A stretch of 9,369 bases of DNA from Deltaproteobacteria bacterium (GTDB taxonomy: Bacteria > Myxococcota_A > Polyangia > Haliangiales > Haliangiaceae): the NCBI GenBank assembly GCA_013696695.1, contig JACCYD010001045.1:1-9369 (forward strand), in the 5' to 3' direction. The notes under the pieces are model-generated. The model was not told the origin of the DNA and did not search any database. It was given only the letters and a program-made list of their open reading frames with translations. Position numbers and translations under genes: made by a program. Positions 1 to 8,810 of this stretch are shown here, one piece after another. Each line of letters begins with the position of its first letter. Position 1 is the stretch's first letter.

Positions 1-1536
1 CAGCTGGTGGAAGTATGCCGAGAGGTTCGGCGCGCGATCGGACAGCACCGCGAGCGGCGTATCGGTGCCCATCGAACCGACCGGCTCTTTCCCGCCGGTG
101 GCCATCGGCTCGATGATCTGATCGACATCCTCGTCGGTGTAGCCGTGTGCGCGTGCGAGGCGGAACAGCGCGTCGCCGGCGATCGCCTCGGGCGAGGCCA
201 CCTCGTCGAGCTCGTGCATCTCGAACACGTTCTTGTCGAGCCACTTGCGATACGGGAACCTGCCCGCGACATCGCGCTTGAGCTCGGCGTCGTCGACGAT
301 CCGGCCTTCCGACGTGTCGACGACGAACATCATGCCGGGTTGCAACCGGCCCTTGCTTCTTACGCGCTCGGGCGGCACGTCGATGACGCCGGTCTCCGAG
401 GCGAGGATGACGCGATCGTCGGTGGTGATTGTCCAGCGCGCGGGGCGCAGGCCGTTGCGATCGAGCGTGGCGCCGACCAGCTGGCCATCGGAGAACGCGA
501 TCGTCGCCGGGCCATCCCACGGTTCGACCAGCGACGCGGCGTAGCTGTAAAACGCGCGGCGATCTTCGTCGAGATCGGGAGTGTCGGCCTCGGGGATCAT
601 CATCATGAGCGCGTGCGGAAGTGACCGGCCGCCGAGCGTGAGCAGCTCGGCCATGTTGTCGAACTGCGCCGAGTCGGACTTCCCCGGCACGATGATCGGA
701 AACAACCGCTCGAGCCCGCCGTGAAACTTGGCGCTCTTGAGCTGACTGCGCCGCGCCTGCATCCAGTTGCCGTTGCCGCGCAGCGTGTTGATCTCGCCGT
801 TGTGCGCGATGTAGCGGAACGGCTGCGCGAGATCCCAGGTCGGGAACGTGTTGGTGGAGAACCGCGAGTGGACGAGCGCGATCGCGCTGACGATCTCCGG
901 CGCCTCGAGATCGGGGAAGAACTTCGGCAGCTGCCGCGGCAGCAGCAGGCCCTTGTAGACGACCGTCTCGGTCGACAGCGACGCGACGTGGAAGTAGCGC
1001 TCGGGATCCGCGCCGCGCTCGCGCACGCGATTCTCGGCGAGCTTGCGGATGACGTACAGCGTGCGCTCCCACGCGCTCGGCGGGACGCGGCGCATGCGCA
1101 CGAAGATCTGGCGGAACACCGGCATCACGGCGCGCGCGACGGTCCCGGTATGGGCCGGATCGATCGGCACGTCGCGCCAGCCGATCACGCGCTGACCCTC
1201 TTCGGTGGCGACCTCGGTGAGGATCTGTTCGCACGCCGCCCGCTGCGCGGGATCCGGCGGCAGGAACACCTGGCCCACGGCAAACCGGCGGCCGGCAGGA
1301 ATCTCGAGCCCGGCCTTCGCGGCCTCGGCGCGGAAGAACCGATCCGGCAGCTGGATCAAGATGCCGGCGCCATCGCCGGTATCCGGATCCGCGCCGGTGG
1401 CTGCGCGATGCGAGAGCCGCCGCAGGATCTCGAGCCCGTCGTCGACGATGCTGCGGGACTTGGTGCCCTTGATGTCGGCGACAAACCCGACCCCGCACGC
1501 CGCCCGCTCGTAGGATGGATCGTAGAGTCCGCTCAT
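1..1536 (-). CDS. gltB: Glutamate synthase large subunit, N-terminal part (3' end outside window)
   Basis: Large (alpha) subunit of glutamate synthase, which transfers the amide nitrogen of glutamine to 2-oxoglutarate to give two glutamates (cytoplasmic ammonium assimilation, GOGAT). 512 codons are visible of a family usually near 1,500. The start is MSGLYDPSYERAACGVGFVAD: a short propeptide before Cys14, the expected N-terminal nucleophile of the class-II glutamine amidotransferase domain once processed. HNGEINTLRGNGNW (Asn at about residue 246) is the conserved amidotransferase segment. The visible part ends in PMATGGKEPVGSMGTDTPLAVLSD and NLSAYFHQL, the entry to the central domain; the FMN/synthase and beta-helix domains lie off the left edge. 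I checked the frame codon by codon over most of its length and found no stop. The ATG at 1536 has no purine-rich ribosome-binding site. The beta subunit gltD is not in view; which reductant it uses cannot be told. Identification is near certain. Confidence 0.97.
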   Translation of the reverse strand, partial: MSGLYDPSYERAACGVGFVADIKGTKSRSIVDDGLEILRRLSHRAATGADPDTGDGAGILIQLPDRFFRAEAAKAGLEIPAGRRFAVGQVFLPPDPAQRAACEQILTEVATEEGQRVIGWRDVPIDPAHTGTVARAVMPVFRQIFVRMRRVPPSAWERTLYVIRKLAENRVRERGADPERYFHVASLSTETVVYKGLLLPRQLPKFFPDLEAPEIVSAIALVHSRFSTNTFPTWDLAQPFRYIAHNGEINTLRGNGNWMQARRSQLKSAKFHGGLERLFPIIVPGKSDSAQFDNMAELLTLGGRSLPHALMMMIPEADTPDLDEDRRAFYSYAASLVEPWDGPATIAFSDGQLVGATLDRNGLRPARWTITTDDRVILASETGVIDVPPERVRSKGRLQPGMMFVVDTSEGRIVDDAELKRDVAGRFPYRKWLDKNVFEMHELDEVASPEAIAGDALFRLARAHGYTDEDVDQIIEPMATGGKEPVGSMGTDTPLAVLSDRAPNLSAYFHQL

Positions 1537-1548
1537 CGACGAACGCGC

Positions 1549-1578
1549 ACTGTAACGCAATGCGTCAGCGACTGTCGA
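1549..1578 (-). promoter_or_regulatory. Candidate gltB promoter
   Basis: On the minus strand TCGACA (1578-1573) and TACAGT (1554-1549) are separated by 18 bases and resemble sigma-70 -35 and -10 boxes. The predicted transcription start would be near 1542, giving a leader of only about six bases before the gltB ATG, consistent with the missing Shine-Dalgarno. This is a consensus match by eye only; such matches also arise by chance. Confidence 0.3.
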
Positions 1579-1590
1579 CGACTTTGACGC
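1562..1590. other. Inverted repeat between the methyltransferase gene and gltB
   Basis: GCGTCA (1562-1567) and TGACGC (1585-1590) form a perfect 6-bp inverted repeat around a 17-base centre that contains the palindrome GTCGAC (1574-1579). It starts 11 bases after the stop of the upstream minus-strand gene and overlaps the proposed -35 of gltB. It could be a weak terminator (no T-run follows) or an operator; the sequence does not decide between them. Confidence 0.3.
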
Positions 1591-1601
1591 GGTGCTTCAG
1601 G

Positions 1602-2675
1602 TCACCGGTTCTTGCGGGCAACGAAACGGACCAGCCGCGCCTTGTCCATCGCCCAGTCGGGGCGATCGTCGACGAGGTCATCGCGGAGGATGGTGAACGC
1701 GCGGCCCTCGAACAGCTTCGCGAGCTGGCCCGGCAGGTAGCTGCCGTCGGGATGATCGGGATCGGCCGCGAAGTACTCGAGCACGAACGTGCCGCCCGCC
1801 TTGAGGCCCTTCTTCGACTTCTCGATCCAGGGGATATGTGCGTCACCCGGATAGATCATCGCGATCAGGTCCCACTTCTCGGTGCCGAAATCCCAGTCGT
1901 CGATGTTCGCGTTGACGGTGGTCAGCGTGAGCTTGCGCTTCGCGGCCTCTTCGCGCGCGATGCGAATGCCTTCGTCGGAGATATCGATGCCGGTCGTCTT
2001 CCAACCTCGGGCGGCCAGATGGAGTGCGTTGCGACCTTGGCCCATCGCGAGGTCGAGTGCGGTGCCGGGCTTGAGCCCCTGGATGACCTCGACCAGCAAG
2101 CGGTTCGGCTCCTTCTCGAAGCCGACGTTGTTGCGAAAGATCTCGTTCCAGCTGTCGCGAACCGAGGCCTGGCCGCCCTTCTGCCAGGTCCATAGCCGGA
2201 GCTTCCACGCGCTTTGCCTGTCCGGAGACGTCTCGCGCGCCCACTGCAGGACGTACCAGCCGACGTAGCGATAGCCGCCGTGCGAATCGTTACCGCCCTG
2301 AACCTCCGTCGCCTTGCCGATGAAGAGCGCGTCGTCGGTGCCGATCTGCACGCTCTCGTCGGACCACGTCCGTGTCGCGATGTACGGCGGGCCCGCCTTC
2401 CGCTTCTTGAGACCTTCGAGCTCCTCGGCGCGCGTCGATGGCTTGCCGCCCTCGAAGTGAAGCATCCGATCCGACCACGCGGCCTCGAGCGCGGGGATGT
2501 CGGCGTGATCGAAGGCGAGGAGCATCGCGTGGCTCCTCGCGACGATGTCCTCCTTACTTGGCGCAGGTGCGAGCGCGGCTGGACACTCTGCACCGGGTGC
2601 CATCGGCGCGACGACGGCTGGAGGTGACGCGCTGCAGCCGAGTCCGACGAGCAAGGCGACGAGGACGAATCGCAT
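1602..2675 (-). CDS. Predicted lipoprotein with NTF2-like domain fused to a class I SAM-dependent methyltransferase
   Basis: 357 aa. Residues 1-14 (MRFVLVALLVGLGC) are a short basic start, a hydrophobic core and a cysteine, suggesting a lipoprotein signal peptide; the -3 residue is Gly, so the lipobox is atypical. Residues 15-40 are an Ala/Pro-rich linker. Residues 41-165 look like an NTF2/SnoaL-type fold: a helical start, then alternating strands with RYVGWYVLQWARE and AWKLRLWTWQ near the end. Residues 190-300 are a class I methyltransferase: motif I ALDLAMGQGRN (206-216), acidic residue D231 in TGIDIS, and WDLIAMIY (268-275) as the post-III strand; the arrangement is TehB-like. The substrate is unknown. 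Catalysis outside the cytoplasm would be odd because SAM is cytosolic, so either the signal peptide is not cleaved or exported, or the domain has another role. It ends 65 bp upstream of gltB on the same strand. The domain calls are mine from motifs, not a profile search. Confidence 0.8.
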   Translation of the reverse strand: MRFVLVALLVGLGCSASPPAVVAPMAPGAECPAALAPAPSKEDIVARSHAMLLAFDHADIPALEAAWSDRMLHFEGGKPSTRAEELEGLKKRKAGPPYIATRTWSDESVQIGTDDALFIGKATEVQGGNDSHGGYRYVGWYVLQWARETSPDRQSAWKLRLWTWQKGGQASVRDSWNEIFRNNVGFEKEPNRLLVEVIQGLKPGTALDLAMGQGRNALHLAARGWKTTGIDISDEGIRIAREEAAKRKLTLTTVNANIDDWDFGTEKWDLIAMIYPGDAHIPWIEKSKKGLKAGGTFVLEYFAADPDHPDGSYLPGQLAKLFEGRAFTILRDDLVDDRPDWAMDKARLVRFVARKNR

Positions 2676-2701
2676 GTGTCGGTGCTACCAGAGCCCGCGA
2701 T

Positions 2702-2729
2702 CCGGAATTCCGTTTCGGGTGACCGGAAT
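2702..2729. promoter_or_regulatory. Palindrome and direct repeat in the 152-bp divergent intergenic region
   Basis: The region 2676-2827 separates two divergent genes and must hold both promoters; I see no convincing -35/-10 pair on either strand. It does hold a perfect 10-bp palindrome CGGAATTCCG (2703-2712). CCGGAAT occurs at 2702-2708 and again at 2723-2729, 21 bp apart, which is two helical turns. This layout suits a dimeric regulator's operator, but no binding protein can be named. Confidence 0.3.
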
Positions 2730-2827
2730 CACGCGGCCGCGCTCGCGGGTTCGATCGACCTTCCCAGCGAGTGCAGTCTGCGTGTGAAAACGGAGTATCG
2801 TCGAACCGCCCGTCGAAGAAGGTGCAC

Positions 2828-3487
2828 ATGAAGACGCTCTCGCTTGCCTTGCTCGCCGTCATCGCAGGAACCGCATCGGCGCAGCCGGGAGCGGATCCCA
2901 CTGGCGATCCACCGCCGTACCCCGCCCCTCAGCCGCCACAACCCTATCCGCAGCCGTATGCGCCGCCGTATGCGCCGCCGCCGCCGCAGGGCTATGCGCC
3001 GCCGCCCCAGAACTACGTGCCGGTGCAACTCAGCGCCGACGATCAGGAGCTGCTCCAGAAGGGCGAGATCAGCGACGGTCAGCACGTCGGTGGTGCGGTC
3101 GTCAGCTTGTTCTTCGGCTTCGGTATCGGGCAGGCGGTGCAGGGCCGCTATGGCGAGACCGGCTGGATCTTCACGATTGGCGAGATCGCGTCGATCACCG
3201 CGCTGTTCGTTGGCCTCGGGCAGGCATTCGACGATTGCTTCGAAGGTGACAATACCTGCAACGACAATCAGGGCGAGACGCTGATGATCGGAGGCCTCGT
3301 CGGCCTGCTCGTGTTCCGCGTCTGGGAAGTCGTCGATGCGTTCAGCGGTCCGCCAAAGCACAACCGCAAGGTGCGCGAGCTCCGCATGCGGCTCGGCATG
3401 CCGCAGCCGATGTTCACGAAGGTGGTCCCGTACGTCAACACGAACCGCGACGGTGGTGGCACCGCCGGCTTCGTGTTGCGGTTCTGA
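2828..3487 (+). CDS. Secreted Pro/Tyr-rich protein with membrane segments, function unknown
   Basis: 219 aa from ATG 2828, chosen over an in-frame ATG at 2771 because AAGAAGG lies five bases upstream and the protein then begins with a clean signal peptide (residues 1-18, MKTLSLALLAVIAGTASA, cleavage before Gln19). Residues 26-63 are a low-complexity Pro/Tyr/Gln region with repeated PYAPP and GYAPPPQ-type units. Hydrophobic stretches follow at about 86-105 (Gly-rich, GFGIGQAVQG), 112-133 and 151-172. Two cysteines (137 and 144) sit in an acidic loop between the last two and could form a disulfide. The tail ends in GFVLRF with a terminal Phe, which recalls the C-terminal signature of outer-membrane proteins, although the hydrophobic segments look helical. 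I do not recognise the family. It is transcribed divergently from the lipoprotein methyltransferase gene and converges on boxR; neither neighbour suggests a function. Confidence 0.8.
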   Translation: MKTLSLALLAVIAGTASAQPGADPTGDPPPYPAPQPPQPYPQPYAPPYAPPPPQGYAPPPQNYVPVQLSADDQELLQKGEISDGQHVGGAVVSLFFGFGIGQAVQGRYGETGWIFTIGEIASITALFVGLGQAFDDCFEGDNTCNDNQGETLMIGGLVGLLVFRVWEVVDAFSGPPKHNRKVRELRMRLGMPQPMFTKVVPYVNTNRDGGGTAGFVLRF

Positions 3488-3552
3488 TGCGCACCGCGAT
3501 CGCTCTCCTCGCGGCCTTGTGCTCCCCTTCTAGAGCTCCGCGATCGCGGTGA
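3487..3552 (+). other. Micro-ORF resembling a bare signal peptide (doubtful)
   Basis: An ATG overlaps the preceding gene's TGA by one base (TGATG) and opens a 21-codon frame, MRTAIALLAALCSPSRAPRSR, that looks like a lipoprotein signal sequence and then stops inside the 3' end of boxR on the other strand. It could be the stub of a lost downstream gene or pure chance. Chance is more likely, because its DNA is largely accounted for by the stem-loop and the boxR end. Confidence 0.15.
3492..3551. terminator. Stem-loop between the convergent ends of the secreted-protein gene and boxR
   Basis: CACCGCGATCGC (3492-3503) is perfectly complementary to GCGATCGCGGTG (3540-3551), giving a 12-bp GC-rich stem with a 36-base loop. 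The left arm begins five bases after the plus-strand stop; the right arm lies inside the last codons of boxR. Position between convergent genes suggests a bidirectional terminator. No T-run follows on either strand, so it is not a textbook intrinsic terminator and might instead protect 3' ends. Confidence 0.5.
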
Positions 3553-4252
3553 CGACGCCGGCGACGCGCCGACCCGCGGTGTCGATCGTGTGATCGGCGC
3601 GCGCGTACAGCTTCTCGCGCGCCGCGAGCAGGGCGCGCAGCTCGGCGAACGCGTGCGGGTTCTCGCGCATCGGCCGCTGAGCACCCTGCGCGACCACGCG
3701 ATTCCAGTGATCCTCGGGACGCGCGCGCAGCCAGATGGTCTGGCAGCGCGAGCGGAGCAGGGCGTAGTTCGTGGGGTCGTTGACGATCGATCCACCGGTG
3801 GCGAGCACGAACATCTGGCGATCGGCGAGCAGCTGCGCGAGGACTTCACGCTCCACGCGCCGGTAGTACGCCTCGCCGTGTAGCGCGAAGACTTCTCCGA
3901 GCGGCAGGCCGGCGGCTTCCTCGATCCGTTGATCGAGCTCGATGAACGCACAATCGAGGCGCTTGGCGAGCGCCTGTCCCACCGACGACTTGCCGGCACC
4001 CCGCACGCCGAGCAGCGCGATCGGCCGCGCATCGGCGGGTGCATCCGCGGACGCGAGCAAGGCGGAGGGTGTGGTGCCGAGGCTATGCGCGACCTCGGCG
4101 AAGCGACGCAGCGAGATGTTGCCGTCACCGAGCTCCAGCTGCGCGAGAAATCGCTCCGACACACCCGAGTGCTCGGCGAGCTCGCGACGCGACCACCCCT
4201 TGCGCTCTCGCTGCGCGCGGACCGCCGCACCGACGGAGGCGAGGTAACTCAC
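3530..4252 (-). CDS. boxR: BoxR-type benzoyl-CoA-responsive regulator (XRE HTH fused to shikimate-kinase-like domain)
   Basis: 240 aa. Residues 6-62 are an XRE/lambda-repressor-type DNA-binding domain, with the helix-turn-helix around WSRRELAEHSGVSERFLAQLE (20-40). Residues 76-238 are a shikimate-kinase-like P-loop domain: Walker A GVRGAGKS (82-89), FIELDQRIE (103-111), HGEAYYRRVE (125-134), ATGGS (151-155), RP (193-194) and REKLYARAD (212-220). Relative to true shikimate kinases the first Asp of DxD is Glu105, and the third Gly of the GGG motif is Ser155, which argues against enzymatic use. In Azoarcus, BoxR and its anaerobic counterpart BzdR have this fusion and are repressors released by benzoyl-CoA (family knowledge). 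Divergence from boxC across 64 bp fits that role. The start is GTG 4252; an in-frame stop lies immediately upstream, so no earlier start is possible. There is no Shine-Dalgarno. A plain shikimate kinase is ruled out by the HTH and the neighbours. Confidence 0.93.
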   Translation of the reverse strand: MSYLASVGAAVRAQRERKGWSRRELAEHSGVSERFLAQLELGDGNISLRRFAEVAHSLGTTPSALLASADAPADARPIALLGVRGAGKSSVGQALAKRLDCAFIELDQRIEEAAGLPLGEVFALHGEAYYRRVEREVLAQLLADRQMFVLATGGSIVNDPTNYALLRSRCQTIWLRARPEDHWNRVVAQGAQRPMRENPHAFAELRALLAAREKLYARADHTIDTAGRRVAGVVTAIAEL

Positions 4253-4272
4253 TCATGATATATAGTGCATGA
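4253..4272. promoter_or_regulatory. Candidate BoxR operator, AT-rich imperfect palindrome
   Basis: TCATG (4253-4257) and CATGA (4268-4272) form an inverted repeat around a ten-base centre, ATATATAGTG. The right arm overlaps a TGCA (4266-4269); TGCA elements are, as I recall, part of the operators of the related BzdR/BoxR regulators. The site touches the boxR start codon and covers its -10. AT richness stands out sharply from the surroundings. Binding is inferred, not shown. Confidence 0.4.
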
Positions 4273-4288
4273 ACAAGCGGGGTGACAA
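4259..4288 (-). promoter_or_regulatory. Candidate boxR promoter
   Basis: On the minus strand TTGTCA (4288-4283) and TATATA (4264-4259) are 18 bases apart, a good sigma-70-like pair (5/6 and 4/6 matches). The predicted transcription start falls at about 4252, the first base of the GTG start codon, which would make the boxR message leaderless or nearly so. Confidence 0.45.
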
Positions 4289-4298
4289 GCAGTAAATT
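4270..4298 (+). promoter_or_regulatory. Candidate boxC-boxB promoter
   Basis: TGAACA (4270-4275) and TAAATT (4293-4298) are 17 bases apart and match sigma-70 boxes at 4/6 positions each. The start would be near 4305, leaving a leader of about 12 bases without a clear Shine-Dalgarno. The -35 lies inside the spacer of the proposed boxR promoter, so one bound repressor could block both directions. Confidence 0.4.
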
Positions 4299-4316
4299 GC
4301 CTGGTACTCGATCGTC

Positions 4317-6056
<1,740 letters not shown>

Positions 6057-6058
6057 CC

Positions 6059-6074
6059 GCCGGCGCGAGCCGGC
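6059..6074 (+). other. Hairpin with GNRA tetraloop between boxC and boxB
   Basis: Two copies of the self-complementary hexamer GCCGGC (6059-6064, 6069-6074) flank GCGA, giving a 6-bp all-GC stem closed by a GNRA-type loop. It sits two bases after the boxC stop and directly before the boxB Shine-Dalgarno (AAGAGGA, 6075-6081, nine bases from ATG 6091). No T-run follows, so it is unlikely to terminate; an RNA-stability or processing role is possible. Confidence 0.5.
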
Positions 6075-6090
6075 AAGAGGACTTGAGACA

Positions 6091-7501
<1,411 letters not shown>

Positions 7502-7506
<5 letters not shown>

Positions 7507-7530
7507 GCTCAGTTGCGATCGTCGCTCACG
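7502..7530. terminator. Stem-loop between convergent boxB and S1-protein gene
   Basis: CGTGAGC (7502-7508) pairs perfectly with GCTCACG (7524-7530), a 7-bp stem with a 15-base loop. Each arm contains the stop codon of one gene (boxB TGA 7504-7506; S1 TGA at 7528-7526), so the structure fills the 19-bp gap symmetrically. Likely a compact bidirectional terminator; only a T-containing stretch (ACTTCTTCTTG) follows on the plus strand. Confidence 0.45.
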
Positions 7531-8698
7531 ACTTCTTCTTGAGCAGATCGCCGAACGTCCCGAGCCCCGACGACGGGTGTTGCTTGACGGCCTCGGCGAC
7601 GTCCTCGCTGGTCGCTGCATTGTCGGAGGTGAGCGAGAGCGAGAGCCGGCGCTTGTCGGCATCGATGGCGAGCACGACCGCCTCGACGGCCTGACCGACG
7701 GAGACGACCTCCTTCGGATGGTTGATCCGGCGGCCGGCGCCGAGCTCGCTGATGTGGACCAGGCCTTCGACGGCCGGCGCGATCTCGACGAACGCACCGA
7801 ACGGCTGCAGCCGCGTGACCGTGCCCTTGATGCGTTGGCCCTCGCGGAGGTCCTTGGTGACGTCGTTCCACGGATCGTTGCCGAGCGCCTTCAGCGACAG
7901 GCTGATGCGATCGTTGCGCTCCTTGCCCTGCGCCGGCTCCATCTTGACGATCACCGCCTCGACCTCCTGGCCGAGCGACAGGATGTCTTCGGGCTTGTCG
8001 ACGCGCGTGTAGCCGAGCTCGGACACGTGCAGCATGCCCTCGATGCCGCCGATATCGACGAACGCACCGAACGGCTTGAAGCCGGTGACCTTGCCGCGCA
8101 CGACCAGCCCGACTTGCAGCGTCTTGCGGGTCTCGACGGCGCGCTTCTCCTGGTCCTCCTCGAGCAGGGCGCGGCGCGACAACACGACGTTGCGCGGCTC
8201 GTACCGCGTGATCCGGAACGACAGCCGTTGGCCGACGTAGACCGCGAGATCTTCGACGAAGCGGTTGTCGATCTGCGAGGCGGGGCAGAAGCCGCGCTGG
8301 CCCGCGACGTCGACGGAGAGGCCACCCTTGACGACCTCGGTGACGACGCCGTCGACCGGAATCTGCAGCTCGTGTGCCTGCTGAAGCTCCGCGCTCGCCT
8401 GCGGGCCGCGGCCAACCTTGACGCGCAGCGACAGCACTCCGCCGGTATCGGCGCCGACGCGCGCCTCGATGGTGTCGCCGATCTTGACGAGCAGCTTGCC
8501 TTCGTTGTCGGAGACCTGTGCGCGCTCGAGCGTGCCTTCGGCCTTGCCGCCGACGTCGACGAACACGGTGTCCTTGCCGAGCGAGATGATCTTCCCCTGA
8601 ACGACATCGCCGACCTTGGGGCGCTTCGTGCGCTTCGCGCCGACTTCTGATGCCGCGAGCATTGCCGCGAAGTCTTCTTCTGAATCGTCAGGGACCAT
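7526..8698 (-). CDS. S1 RNA-binding domain protein with four repeats (30S ribosomal protein S1-like)
   Basis: 390 aa with four S1 (OB-fold) repeats: about 28-95, 111-176, 195-270 and 285-357. Repeats 3 and 4 are canonical, with GKVTGFKPFGAFVDIGGIEGMLHVSEL and GTVTRLQPFGAFVEIAPAVEGLVHISEL; repeats 1 and 2 are more divergent. The N-terminus is acidic (MVPDDSEEDF) and the tail ends LLKKKS. Proteins of this kind bind single-stranded mRNA on or near the ribosome. Canonical proteobacterial S1 has six repeats and about 560 residues, so this may be a paralogue; four-repeat forms near this length are known in other phyla (YpfD of Bacillus). I therefore give no rpsA symbol. The start is ATG 8698. An open frame continues upstream, but that part is Arg/Pro-rich and unlike the family. 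The start lacks its own Shine-Dalgarno (see the leader feature). The gene follows the SDR gene at 112 bp on the same strand and converges with boxB. Confidence 0.9.
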   Translation of the reverse strand: MVPDDSEEDFAAMLAASEVGAKRTKRPKVGDVVQGKIISLGKDTVFVDVGGKAEGTLERAQVSDNEGKLLVKIGDTIEARVGADTGGVLSLRVKVGRGPQASAELQQAHELQIPVDGVVTEVVKGGLSVDVAGQRGFCPASQIDNRFVEDLAVYVGQRLSFRITRYEPRNVVLSRRALLEEDQEKRAVETRKTLQVGLVVRGKVTGFKPFGAFVDIGGIEGMLHVSELGYTRVDKPEDILSLGQEVEAVIVKMEPAQGKERNDRISLSLKALGNDPWNDVTKDLREGQRIKGTVTRLQPFGAFVEIAPAVEGLVHISELGAGRRINHPKEVVSVGQAVEAVVLAIDADKRRLSLSLTSDNAATSEDVAEAVKQHPSSGLGTFGDLLKKKS

Positions 8699-8709
8699 GG
8701 GGAGGGAAC

Positions 8710-8729
8710 CTATCGCATCTCGCCTTCCT
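8710..8729 (-). promoter_or_regulatory. Strong Shine-Dalgarno and two-codon upstream ORF in the S1-gene leader
   Basis: On the minus strand AGGAAGG (8729-8723) is followed after CGAG by ATG CGA TAG (8718-8710), an ORF encoding Met-Arg only. The S1 start ATG at 8698 lies 11 bases beyond this stop and in another frame, with pyrimidine-rich TTCCCTCCCC directly before it. The S1 ORF is therefore probably reached by reinitiation, or the Shine-Dalgarno acts over 24 bases. The rest of 8730-8810 shows no clear promoter. Confidence 0.45.
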
Positions 8730-8810
8730 GATCTCGGCAGGTGACGTTGCGGATCCATCGCGCGCGGCGATCGGGGGAAAGCCCGCACCCGACGAGCTTG
8801 TTGGCCCGCT

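Noticed and set aside
721..1587. A plus-strand open frame of 288 codons opposite gltB
   Set aside because: Composition is that of a shadow frame; the minus-strand gltB has clear active-site motifs throughout.
2771..2827. An earlier start for the secreted protein at 2771
   Set aside because: It would bury the signal peptide behind 19 polar residues, and the Shine-Dalgarno is placed for 2828.
2920..3020. A tandem-repeat or CRISPR-like array in the CCGCCG-rich stretch
   Set aside because: Units are short and irregular, in frame, and simply encode the Pro/Tyr-rich arm.
3530..4252. An aroK shikimate kinase
   Set aside because: The HTH fusion, the changed DxD and GGG motifs and divergence from boxC all point to BoxR.
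7577..8650. A plus-strand open frame of 357 codons opposite the S1 gene
   Set aside because: Repetitive Asp/Leu/Arg text mirrors the S1 repeats on the other strand; no independent evidence.
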